From: an uncultured Clostridia bacterium
GTDB taxonomy: Bacteria > Bacillota > Clostridia > TANB77 > CAG-508
Length of the DNA: 16,393 nucleotides
Assembly: GCA_948934525.1 (NCBI GenBank)
Contig: CAQZSK010000022.1
Span: 1-16,393, forward strand
Reading direction: 5' to 3'
This document shows positions 6,190 to 13,981 of the stretch, piece after piece. The notes beneath the pieces were generated by a model that saw only the letters and a program-made list of their open reading frames with translations, did no database searches and was not told the DNA's origin. A program made the position numbers and the translations under genes. Numbering within the stretch: position 1 is the first letter of the stretch; the number at the start of each line of letters is the position of its first letter.

Positions 6190-7600
6190 TCACTATTTCT
6201 CCCTTTAAATACCACATATGTTCTGAAACAATCTTTAATGAAACTACTTGTCCAACTAAATCATTTGAACCTTCTAACACCACTACTTTGTTAGAATCAG
6301 TTCTACCTGTTAACATAGTTTCATTTGTTTTACTTTTTCCTTCAATTAATATCTCTTGTATTGATCCTACATATTGCTTATTCTTTTCTGCTATTTGATT
6401 TTCTACTAACTCTTTTAATTTGTCAAAACGTTTATGCTTGGTTTCTTCTGGAATCTGATTTTCCATTTTATCCCCAGGTGTTCCTACTCTTCTAGAATAA
6501 ATAAACATATATACTTGCTCATAATTTACTTTTTGTACAACGTCTAATGTATCTTCAAAATCTTTTTCAGTTTCTCCTGGAAATCCTACAATAATATCAG
6601 TTGAAAGTGTTAAATTTGGTATTGATTGTTTCATTTTTTCTACTAGTTCTAAGTATTGTTCTTTCGTATATTTTCTATTCATTACTTTTAGAATATTACT
6701 ACTACCTGATTGTAATGGCAAATGAATTGATTTGCATACTTTGTCACAGTCACGAATTGCCTCTATTACATCATCTGTAAAATCCTTTGGATGTGGAGAT
6801 ATAAAACGAATTCTTTTAATTCCTTCAATTTGATTAACAGCCCTAAGTAATGTTGCAAAAGAATTTACTCCTTCATATTCTTCAAAAGGAGTATGTTTTT
6901 CTTTTTCTACTCTTAGATAGGAATTAACATTTTGGCCTAATAGCATAATTTCTTTATAGCCTTGTTTTGCTAATTCCCTTACTTCTTCAATAATATCTTT
7001 AGGTTCTCTACTTCTTTCTCTACCGCGTACATAAGGAACAATACAATAACTACAAAAGTTATTGCAACCATTCATAATGGCTACTGATGCCTTAATGGTA
7101 TCATCTCTTTTAATAGGAAGCCCTTCTATAATCTCTCCATCAATATCTAAAATATCTTCAATCCTTTTTCTATGACAAATAATTTCATATAAGTCAATTG
7201 GAAATTGTTTGGTGGTATGCGGTCCAAAGACAATGTCAAAAAAAGGATAACTTTGCTTTAGCTTTTCTACAATATGCTTTTCTTGCATCATGCATCCACC
7301 AATTGCAATAATAGTTCCTTTTTCTTCTTTGTATTTTTTAACTTCTCCTAATTTTCCAAATAACTTGTCCTCTGCATTTTCACGAACACAACAAGTATTA
7401 AATACAATTAAATCTGCTTCTTTCAACACATCAGTTTTGGTATAATTCATTTCTTCCATCATACCACATAACTTTTCAGAATCATTTTCATTTAATTGAC
7501 ATCCCATTGTTAAAATACTATATTTTAAATCTTTTCCTGCATTTATTTTTGCAATCTTCTGTATCGCTTCTAAAGAACTTTTGATATCTATTTTTGTCAC
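6182..7600 (-). CDS. miaB: tRNA-2-methylthio-N6-dimethylallyladenosine synthase MiaB
   Basis: A 472-residue radical-SAM methylthiotransferase that adds the 2-methylthio group to i6A37 of tRNAs reading UNN codons. The N-terminal UPF0004 domain has the three cluster cysteines C34, C71 and C104 (TMGCQLN, FNTCCVRE, IGGCMMQ). The radical-SAM cluster motif CxxxCxxC is C180, C184 and C187 in NGCNNFCSYCIVPYVRGRER. The last ~65 residues fit a TRAM RNA-binding domain. The family signature favours MiaB over MtaB or RimO. The start codon is GTG at 7600-7598, with AAGGAGAGG upstream and only 20 bases after the end of the preceding gene. Its stop overlaps the start of the HTH gene, indicating translational coupling. 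Confidence 0.95.
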   Translation of the reverse strand: MTKIDIKSSLEAIQKIAKINAGKDLKYSILTMGCQLNENDSEKLCGMMEEMNYTKTDVLKEADLIVFNTCCVRENAEDKLFGKLGEVKKYKEEKGTIIAIGGCMMQEKHIVEKLKQSYPFFDIVFGPHTTKQFPIDLYEIICHRKRIEDILDIDGEIIEGLPIKRDDTIKASVAIMNGCNNFCSYCIVPYVRGRERSREPKDIIEEVRELAKQGYKEIMLLGQNVNSYLRVEKEKHTPFEEYEGVNSFATLLRAVNQIEGIKRIRFISPHPKDFTDDVIEAIRDCDKVCKSIHLPLQSGSSNILKVMNRKYTKEQYLELVEKMKQSIPNLTLSTDIIVGFPGETEKDFEDTLDVVQKVNYEQVYMFIYSRRVGTPGDKMENQIPEETKHKRFDKLKELVENQIAEKNKQYVGSIQEILIEGKSKTNETMLTGRTDSNKVVVLEGSNDLVGQVVSLKIVSEHMWYLKGEIVNG

Positions 7601-7620
7601 TTATTCTTCCTCTCCTTGCT

Positions 7621-9550
7621 CTATTCCCATAATTCTAATGTATCTTCTAACTCTACTTGTCCATCTTTTTGTTTCATATTAACTGCAATTCCTTTTAATC
7701 TTTTCTCTAATAAAGATAATGCATCTTTTTCTCCGTGAAACTTGTATTCTATTACTTCTAATAGAACTTGTTGTACGTCTTTTTAACAATTGTTGCTGTA
7801 ATCCCTGATTTTCTAACTCTAGCATTCTTGCCTGAGCCTTTGTCTTTCCTATTCCCTTTGTACGCCCTTCTTGTACTACTAGCAAACCTGCGCTCTCACT
7901 TTTATCTACTCTTTGACTAACAAGTTGCCCTATATATCTTTCTGAAAATTCTCCAGTCTTTTCATCACCATAAGTAAACTTCATAGCATCGTATAATTTT
8001 TGCATTTCTGGAGTAAACTCTCCTCCTAATTCTCTATCTGCACAAATATGCATATCTACAAGCATTTCTCGAATACTATAATATTCTGGTTCTTGAAAAT
8101 CATCTCTTTGTGCTAATTGCATCTTTAAATCTAAATTTCTAAGTCGTGCTTCTTGAAGTCTCTCTTTGCCAAACAGTTTTCCCAAAAAGCTAACTCTTTC
8201 TTCTTGAATACTTTGTCTTTGTTCTCTATATTTTTGCATTTTAGCATTTTGTAATACAGTTTGTACTTTATCATATACACTCTTTTTAATATTTCTATCT
8301 GTTTGCTGTCTATTAATCTCTTCTAACTTTGGAAAGTCTTTTGCAAGTTCTACCCCATAACTTACTCCATCTAATTGCGAAGTAAGTTCTCTTTCATCCT
8401 CTGCTGTTATACTAGAAGTCTTATCTTCAATTTCTCTTAGACTTGTTCTAATTTCTTCAATCCATTGCTTCGCATTAGTATCTGCTATTGTCCTATCAGG
8501 TTCAATCTCAAATCTTTGAAGTATTCTTTTGGCATTCTCTTCAGTATGTACAAAACTATCATATATCTCTAAAATTGTAGCCTCTAACTCTGCTGAGTTT
8601 TGAGGATTTTGTGCTAACTTTATAGCAAATTCAGAAGCTACGTTTTCTTCTTCCTCATTTCCTCTGTCTTCCTTCTTTGGTGTAGCCATCTCATATGTTT
8701 GATCAATCTCAATTTCCTTTTGTCTACATAATCCTTTTAATAAACTTTGTAATCTCTCTTTAAAACCATGTGTTCTACCTTGCAACCTAATATATTCTTC
8801 TTCAACTTTTTTCTGCTCTGCTAAAATATATTGTTGCTCTTCCAAATTTCCTTCTGCTCTCTGATAAAACCCATTTAAATTTTCACTTTTTGCTTTTAAA
8901 TAATCTAATTCTTGAATCTCTTTTATATTCTGCGAAAAGTTATTAACAATTTCATCATATAAAGTTGCTAACTCTTCATCAGATTTTTCCTCCCAAACAG
9001 GAGGTTGAACTATCATTTGATAATATGTATATCCATTGTTAGCTCCATTTTTTTGTACTTGCGTTTGGCAAAAAGGAGCTAATATAATCTCCTTTTCATC
9101 ACGAACATTTTCATCTTTATAAGGTCTCGTGTCTAAAAAAGGAACTTGTGGTCCAGCAGTTATATAAACTAAAGCATCATCCCCATATTCTGTAAATGTT
9201 TTTGCAATATCTTCATCCATAGTAGTAGATAAAAATTGAGGTGCATTTTCTCCTATCTCTTGCATTCTTTTATTGCTAGTACCCCTTACTAAATTTTGCT
9301 CTATATTGCTTTTCTTACTTTCTTTATACATTGCAGCATAAATATTAACAAAATCCTGAATATTTTGTGCTATTTTGTCATTAGTTTTTTCATTTATTTT
9401 CCAAGCAGTATCCTTTAACCCTAAATAAGTCTCTGGACTAAAATCAGCTAAAATGTTAATGTCAAAATGTGCAAACCCTAAATATCTTTTAATACTTTCT
9501 ATTTCATCTTCTGAAAGATGTACCATTTCTTCAGCCTCTTTAATATTCAT
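7621..9550 (-). CDS. ADP-ribosyltransferase-like domain fused to long coiled-coil region, frameshifted near end
   Basis: The N-terminal ~200 residues fit the R-S-E class of ADP-ribosyltransferases. Numbered from the upstream ATG at 9589, R102 lies in NLVRGTS, S121-T-T in FLSTTMDEDIAKTF, and E165-x-E167 in DEKEIILAPF. The order and spacing of R, STT and ExE match this fold. No signal peptide is present, so it probably acts inside the cell. The remaining ~400 residues are charged, helical and coiled-coil-like. I chose the ATG at 9550 (residue 14) because GAAGGA lies six bases before it, while the upstream ATG at 9589 lacks a binding site. Frame is lost at a run of five A (7780-7784). Removing one A restores 52 further residues ending LEDTLELWE at 7621, only 20 bases before miaB, giving 642 residues. 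The uncorrected frame ends at 7679 with a basic, unlikely tail. Substrate unknown; it could be a self- or tRNA-related enzyme or an effector. Confidence 0.65.
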
Positions 9551-9602
9551 TTTATATCCTTCTTTCAAGGTTAATCTATCTTTTCCCATTTTATATTACT
9601 CT

Positions 9603-9631
9603 ATTTTATAAATATATTCTTAAAAAGTCAA
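9603..9631 (-). promoter_or_regulatory. promoter of the ADP-ribosyltransferase-miaB-HTH-mutS operon
   Basis: TTGACT (9626-9631) and TAAAAT (9603-9608) on the minus strand are separated by exactly 17 bases. It follows directly after the xerD terminator and lies about 50 bases before the chosen start at 9550. No other good promoter or terminator was seen down to mutS, so the four genes are probably one transcript. Confidence 0.65.
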
Positions 9632-9633
9632 TA

Positions 9634-9672
9634 TAAAAAAGACTAATCGAAAATTTTACTTTCTGATTAGCC
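9634..9672 (-). terminator. terminator after xerD
   Basis: On the minus strand GGCTAATC (9672-9665) pairs with GATTAGTC (9648-9641) through one G-U wobble and is followed by TTTTTTAT. It lies 13 bases after the xerD stop and separates xerD from the next transcription unit. Confidence 0.7.
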
Positions 9673-9685
9673 TTTATAATCATTC

Positions 9686-10567
9686 TTATGCTCTTGGATG
9701 AGCCTTTTGATATACATCCTTTAATCCAGAATCTTGGAATTGCATATACACTTGTGTTGATGAAATATCTGAATGTCCAAGCATTGTTTGTATTGCTTTT
9801 AAATCCGCACCATTTTGTAATAAGTGAGTAGCAAATGAATGTCTTAAAACATGTGGTGTAATATCTTTTGTAATATGTGCTTGTTCTTTATAATATTTAA
9901 TAATCTTCCAGAAACCTTGTCTTGTTAATCTTCCACCATTGATATTAACAAATAATGCTCTATCGTTTTCACCCTTTATTAAAATAGGTCTTGCTTCTTC
10001 AACATACTCTTTTAATGCTTTTAATGACATAGAGCCTAATGGAATATTTCTTTGTTTAGAGCCATTTCTACAAATAACGAATCCATCTTCTAAGTTTACA
10101 TCATCTATATCTAGAGAAATAATTTCTGTAACTCTCATACCAGTAGCATAAGCAAATTCTAACATTGCCTTGTCTCTAGTTCCTTTTAAATCAACATCTT
10201 TAGGTTGCTCTAATAATAGTTCTACTTCTTGTGATGTCAATACACTTGGAACTCTTTTTTCTATTTTTGGTGATTGTATATTATCAGTTGGATCATTTTT
10301 TACCTTTTTTATACGGATTAGAAATTGATAAAAAGAACGAATAGATGCTAAATTTCTAGAAATTGTAGAAGTCTTCTTTCCAATCTCCGCTAAATATTCT
10401 AAGTAAATTTTGATATCTTCTTGTTTTGCTTTTGCATAATTAATTCTACTTTTTTCTACATATTCTTGATATTGTAAAATATCTCTTTGATATGATTGTA
10501 AAGTATTTTCTGATAATTTCTTTTCATTTTGAAGAAATTCCAAGAAAAGTTTGATTTGTTTTTCCAT
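9686..10567 (-). CDS. xerD: tyrosine recombinase XerD/XerC family
   Basis: A 293-residue site-specific recombinase that resolves chromosome dimers at dif with a partner Xer protein. The N-terminal SAM-like DNA-binding domain spans about 1-85. The catalytic set is complete: R145 (TGMRVTEI), K171 (NGSKQRNIP), H239-x-x-R242 (HVLRHSFATHLL), H265 (LGHSDIS) and the nucleophile Y274 (TQVYMQ). Length and the HPRA end are typical of XerD. GGGGAG precedes the ATG at a good distance. XerD is preferred over XerC because of its neighbours: Bacillus has xerD near spoIIM and yqxK. A chromosomal housekeeping role is more likely than an integrase role, since no attachment sites or phage genes are present. Confidence 0.9.
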   Translation of the reverse strand: MEKQIKLFLEFLQNEKKLSENTLQSYQRDILQYQEYVEKSRINYAKAKQEDIKIYLEYLAEIGKKTSTISRNLASIRSFYQFLIRIKKVKNDPTDNIQSPKIEKRVPSVLTSQEVELLLEQPKDVDLKGTRDKAMLEFAYATGMRVTEIISLDIDDVNLEDGFVICRNGSKQRNIPLGSMSLKALKEYVEEARPILIKGENDRALFVNINGGRLTRQGFWKIIKYYKEQAHITKDITPHVLRHSFATHLLQNGADLKAIQTMLGHSDISSTQVYMQFQDSGLKDVYQKAHPRA

Positions 10568-10858
10568 TTCTGCTCCCCTATTCTTTTATACATTCTCTTA
10601 AAAGCTTTGCTTTTTTAGATTTTAAGCCTCTTTTCTATTAAAAAACAGAAAAGAATTTATTTTCATAATGTTATTTTACTTTACATAAACCATATATGTT
10701 ATATCAAATTAATTCAAAAAAGTAAAGAGATTTTGGAAAAAAAATCCTAAAAAAGCTAATTTATAAATTCTAAAAAGCAAAGATTTCAAGAATTTGTAGC
10801 ATTTCCAATAATTAATTTCTACATCACTTGCATTCTTTGAATTGTAATTTTCTAAAAC
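10568..10858. other. AT-rich intergenic region between spoIIM and xerD
   Basis: This stretch is very AT-rich with A and T runs. It holds a weak hairpin with 8-base arms TCTTTTCT (10629-10636) and AGAAAAGA (10647-10654). No coding frame with a ribosome binding site and no convincing promoter or terminator was seen, although xerD must be expressed from somewhere here or from readthrough of spoIIM. Confidence 0.4.
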
Positions 10859-11503
10859 TTAAAAAAACTGAATACATAACATAAATAAATTTGAAGATAA
10901 ATAAGTTTCTAATAAAGATGCCACCATTAGAAATGCTAATAACATAAGTGAAAACAAAGTATGTCTTACAATTTCTACCTTAACATTTTCTTTTCTTTTA
11001 TCTTTCATAATTGATTTATATAATTTAATTCCACTTACTGCTAATGCCAATATGCAAGGAATCATTATTAAATTTTGTAATAGCACTGCTGTAACAAAAA
11101 ATAAAGTTCCTTTTCCAATTCCCATAATAGCAATTAATGATGAAACTGTATATCCTAAGCAAAAGCCTCGATACCAAACAATCCCTAATACAACTGGTAT
11201 TCCAACTACTGTAGAACCTGCAAACCACATAATTAATACTAATATTAGATTATTTTTTATAGAATTTCGAAGTAGTTTTCCTGTATCAATGTTATTTCCA
11301 TTTTTTAAGGCTTCTACATAATTATTTACATAACTTTGGACTTCTTGTGATTGTTGTTCTTGTAAATTATTAACAAATAATACTCCTAATGTAATTCCAA
11401 TTAATAATATAACAGCTACTAATAAATAAGCTTTTAAATTATCTTTAGTATGGTTTATTATCTTATCCACAATTTTTGAGTTTTTCTTATGTATTACTCT
11501 CAT
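10859..11503 (-). CDS. spoIIM: stage II sporulation protein M (SpoIIM)
   Basis: A 214-residue integral membrane protein, part of the SpoIIDMP machine that remodels septal peptidoglycan and drives engulfment of the forespore. A first membrane segment lies near the N-terminus (AYLLVAVILLIGITLGVLFV), then a short extracytoplasmic helix, then several hydrophobic segments including LVLIMWFAGSTVVGIPVVLG and the conserved 'RGFCLGYTVSSLI..G.GKGTLFF' region with 'LLQNLIMIP', hallmarks of this family. The ATG at 11503-11501 is preferred over one 7 codons upstream because GGAGG lies six bases before it. It follows the endoQ gene by about 70 bases. Its presence implies an endospore former or a recent descendant of one; no spoIID or spoIIP is in the window. 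Confidence 0.88.
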   Translation of the reverse strand: MRVIHKKNSKIVDKIINHTKDNLKAYLLVAVILLIGITLGVLFVNNLQEQQSQEVQSYVNNYVEALKNGNNIDTGKLLRNSIKNNLILVLIMWFAGSTVVGIPVVLGIVWYRGFCLGYTVSSLIAIMGIGKGTLFFVTAVLLQNLIMIPCILALAVSGIKLYKSIMKDKRKENVKVEIVRHTLFSLMLLAFLMVASLLETYLSSNLFMLCIQFF

Positions 11504-11572
11504 TTTATTCCTCCATAGTTTCAATAACTTTATACATAATGTCTATTCCATAAAATGAGATTTAGAACCTTG

Positions 11573-12766
11573 TTATCCAATTTCTATATGTCCATATACA
11601 CCGCCGCCACCACTTGAAATATGTACTTTACCTTCTCGTGCAGCTACAATTGTCTTTGCTACCTTTGAACCTACTATAGCTTCTATATCATCTTCTGATA
11701 ATTTATGTAATATATTCATTTCATTTTCAAAAGCATTTAACAATTTATCAATTGTTTTAGTACCTAAACCTGGTACGAAAGTAAGTGGTATTTGATAAAC
11801 ATAAGGAGGACGACTTTTAGGACTTTTACTCTCTTTTTTATCTGCAATTGTAATAATTCTATCTAACACTCCCATTGTAATATTGTTCTCATGGCAATTT
11901 TGACACCCCTTTACTGGTGGATTGCCTTCTATTGGCATATCACAAGTTTCACAATAAGTTCTATGATATTTTCCAAGTTTTGGATCCATTCCATAATTTG
12001 CTACTAATTTTCTTCCCTCTTCTTGTTTTAATGCTTTTACTAATTCCTTAAAAGAAATATCTTCTAATAATACCTTATTATATTCTCTTGCAATCTTAGG
12101 TAAAGAATGAGCATCAGAATTTGTAACAAAAGTTTTTGTTTCCAATTCTGAAATATAATCTGCTAATTCTGTATCTGAACTAAGTCCTAATTCCACTGCG
12201 AAGATTTTATCAAATTTCTCTTTAAAAATTCGTTCTAACCTACTTGTACAATTTCCATAAAAACTTTTATGTGGTGTAAATATATGAGCAGGAATTAAAA
12301 TCCCATTATATTTTTCTACTATATCAATTAATTGATAAGCAGAAATGCAAGCTCTCTGAGAACTTAATGTAATATTATTAATATAATGACTCATTTCCTG
12401 AGAAAAAGCCTTAATATCTTTCAATGTTGGAAAATAACAAAGATTATGAGCACTACCAGTTTTTCCATTTTCATTTACTTCAGCTGTTTCAATTTCACTT
12501 CCTAAAATAATGCAAACTTTATCTTTATATATAATTCCGCCATCTTCTATTTCATAGGCTTCTCCTGTTTTCAAAAATTCCTCTATATCTTCTATTACAT
12601 AAGGAGATGCACAATCTATAATCCCTACAATTTGAATTCCTTTTCTATCACTACACTCTTTTGCAATATTTGCAAAATTCAAGCTTCTTGCTGCAGTAAT
12701 TTTAATTGGTTTTCCTTTCTCACTTCTCCCTATATGAATATGTAAATCTGCAAACATTTCCTGCAT
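11573..12766 (-). CDS. yqxK: endonuclease Q-like PHP-domain nuclease (YqxK family)
   Basis: A 397-residue protein matching the EndoQ/YqxK family, which nicks DNA 5' of deaminated bases such as uracil and hypoxanthine. A PHP metal-binding domain covers about 1-250: D7-x-H9-x-H11 (ADLHIHIGRS), D51, E91 (LGSEIET), H161 (PAHIF) and D218-x-H220 (TNSDAHS). A zinc finger follows with C272-x-x-C275 and C288-x-x-C291. The C-terminus has a helix-hairpin-helix-like segment (FVPGLGTKTIDKLLNAFE, about 330-347) for nonspecific DNA binding. The end GGGGVYGHIEIG is a family-like tail. AAGGAGG lies eight bases before the ATG. The gene heads endoQ-spoIIM-xerD, an order also known from Bacillus subtilis, which supports both the name and a chromosomal location. 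Confidence 0.88.
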   Translation of the reverse strand: MQEMFADLHIHIGRSEKGKPIKITAARSLNFANIAKECSDRKGIQIVGIIDCASPYVIEDIEEFLKTGEAYEIEDGGIIYKDKVCIILGSEIETAEVNENGKTGSAHNLCYFPTLKDIKAFSQEMSHYINNITLSSQRACISAYQLIDIVEKYNGILIPAHIFTPHKSFYGNCTSRLERIFKEKFDKIFAVELGLSSDTELADYISELETKTFVTNSDAHSLPKIAREYNKVLLEDISFKELVKALKQEEGRKLVANYGMDPKLGKYHRTYCETCDMPIEGNPPVKGCQNCHENNITMGVLDRIITIADKKESKSPKSRPPYVYQIPLTFVPGLGTKTIDKLLNAFENEMNILHKLSEDDIEAIVGSKVAKTIVAAREGKVHISSGGGGVYGHIEIG

Positions 12767-12821
12767 TTATTTTTCCTCCTTTTTCTCTAATTTCTCTAGC
12801 TAAACATAATTCCTTAATTGA

Positions 12822-12848
12822 CAAAAGATTGGCTATTAAAACCAATCT
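12822..12848 (-). terminator. weak terminator upstream of endoQ
   Basis: On the minus strand AGATTGG (12848-12842) pairs perfectly with CCAATCT (12832-12826) across a 9-base loop, followed by TTTTGTC. It probably ends the two-gene operon at 12959-13746. A T-run this short could also act as an attenuator before endoQ. Confidence 0.5.
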
Positions 12849-12941
12849 CTCTTCTTTTGTATTCTTCCTTTTTTTCCTTAGTATTTTTATCTTTTGTATC
12901 CCTTTTATTTCTTTAGTATAAAGCTTTTATGTGAATCACTC

Positions 12942-12959
12942 ATTGTTATCAATAACAAT
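12942..12959. repeat. 18-base palindrome at the end of the small gene
   Basis: ATTGTTAT-CA-ATAACAAT has perfect 8-base arms. It touches the stop codon of the gene at 12959-13210. There is no T-run on the minus strand, so a protein binding site is as likely as an RNA structure. Confidence 0.45.
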
Positions 12960-13210
12960 TAGCGGTACATTTCATCCATAATATCTTGTGCAGTTACTAT
13001 TGGTGTCTGTGCCTCTTTTGCTTGAGTTGTTTCTTTTGCTTTTCTATATTTTTCTGTTGCCTGACGCACTTCTCTTGCAATACTTGGAGTTATTTTTATA
13101 CTTTCCATAGCATCTCTTCCTGTATTATTATATCTATCAAAAGCACGTTGAATCATATTTTCACTTTTGGGCATGTTAGAATCTCTTTGTCTTGTATCTA
13201 AATTACTCAT
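12959..13210 (-). CDS. small hydrophilic protein of unknown function
   Basis: An 83-residue, strongly charged protein without membrane segments or cysteines. The N-terminus is probably disordered (MSNLDTRQRDSNMPKSEN). A helical middle with many Arg, Lys and Glu follows (IAREVRQATEKYRKAKETT), and a short acidic amphipathic tail (TAQDIMDEMYR) resembles a docking peptide. I do not recognise a family. The gene is real: GGAGGG lies nine bases upstream and its ATG overlaps the upstream gene's TGA by four bases (ATGA), so the two are translationally coupled and probably work together. Confidence 0.7.
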   Translation of the reverse strand: MSNLDTRQRDSNMPKSENMIQRAFDRYNNTGRDAMESIKITPSIAREVRQATEKYRKAKETTQAKEAQTPIVTAQDIMDEMYR

Positions 13211-13746
13211 ACTAAGATTCCCTCCATTTCTACTACAAATTCTTTAAACTTCTGTAGATAGCGATTATATTTATCTTTTAAGTTTCTGTATTCCAAAAGA
13301 ACTAAAGCTTCATCTACTTTAAATGCAATTCTTTCTGGTCTATCTAATAGCATTCCTCCAAACTGGTCTACTAATTCTAAAACATCACTTTCTTTTTCTC
13401 TTGGATAACTACCACTATATCTGTTTACTTCTTCACAAATTTTGCAAAAACGTGATGAAAAGCCCAATTCTGCTAAATATTCAGAACCTTCTTTTGCATA
13501 AGATTTAATTTTAGATAAATCTTGTGGTTTATTCGTTTTCTTACAATTACATAACAAGCATGCTGTTATTACTAAGTTTTCATCTAACCCTAAATCCGTT
13601 TTCTCTAAAAACATTTTGGCTAGAAAAGTCTTTGCAACAACAGAATTATCAAAAAAGATACCTGTCTTTTTTTGTAAATAATACATAATTTCCATTTTCT
13701 TTATCCAATCTTTCTCAGAAAGGATATAATCTGCAAATGTTTCCAT
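13207..13746 (-). CDS. degenerate HD-like helical protein
   Basis: A 179-residue all-helical soluble protein. The segment from about 60 to 150 follows the outline of an HD/HDOD-type domain: ITACLLCNCKK, then SEYLAELGFSSRFCKICEEV, then ESDVLELVDQFGGMLLDRPE, the last resembling the 'i..lvd.y..l..dRp' segment of HD-GYP proteins. The His-Asp metal pair itself is absent, so it is probably not a phosphohydrolase but a binding or signalling remnant. Five cysteines could be structural. GGGGAG precedes the ATG and a good promoter lies 65-90 bases upstream. It forms a two-gene operon with the small protein downstream. Function is unproven. Confidence 0.6.
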   Translation of the reverse strand: METFADYILSEKDWIKKMEIMYYLQKKTGIFFDNSVVAKTFLAKMFLEKTDLGLDENLVITACLLCNCKKTNKPQDLSKIKSYAKEGSEYLAELGFSSRFCKICEEVNRYSGSYPREKESDVLELVDQFGGMLLDRPERIAFKVDEALVLLEYRNLKDKYNRYLQKFKEFVVEMEGILV

Positions 13747-13809
13747 GCCTTCTTCTCCCCTTTACATGGATTTTCTCCTGTGTATTTTTTATCTGACTTA
13801 ACTAATTTT

Positions 13810-13838
13810 ATTATATGTCAATTTATTATTCAATTCAA
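13810..13838 (-). promoter_or_regulatory. promoter of the HD-like operon
   Basis: TTGAAT (13833-13838) and TATAAT (13810-13815) on the minus strand with a 17-base spacer, about 65 bases before the ATG at 13746. A near-consensus sigma-A site. Confidence 0.65.
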
Positions 13839-13913
13839 TAATATTACACAAATGTTATACAATTGTAAAAAAACTGTAACAATTCAAATATATTCCATCT
13901 ATACTTAACAAGT

Positions 13914-13944
13914 AAGCGACTATCATCATAGGTGACAATCGCTT
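13914..13944 (-). other. 31-base hairpin downstream of the first FGE-fold gene
   Basis: On the minus strand AAGCGATTGTCACC pairs with GATGATAGTCGCTT across a 3-base loop: 13 of 14 pairs form if two G-U wobbles are counted. The plus-strand copy would have mismatches at those sites, so the structure favours the minus-strand RNA. It begins 38 bases after the stop of the FGE gene and lacks a T-run, so it is not a classical terminator. Confidence 0.5.
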
Positions 13945-13981
13945 TTAAATATTTGACTTATCAAAACCGTTTCTATCTTAA

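Noticed and set aside
9686..10567. XerD-like recombinase as integrase of a mobile element
   Set aside because: It has the length and end of chromosomal XerD, sits in the conserved endoQ-spoIIM-xerD order, and no attachment repeats or phage genes are nearby.
10629..10654. Hairpin upstream of xerD as a terminator
   Set aside because: Arms are A/T-rich with one C/G type only and there is no T-run at the right place, so it was noted only as part of the intergenic region.
11025..11321. Additional small frames within spoIIM
   Set aside because: Both lie entirely inside the spoIIM coding sequence in other frames and show no start signal.
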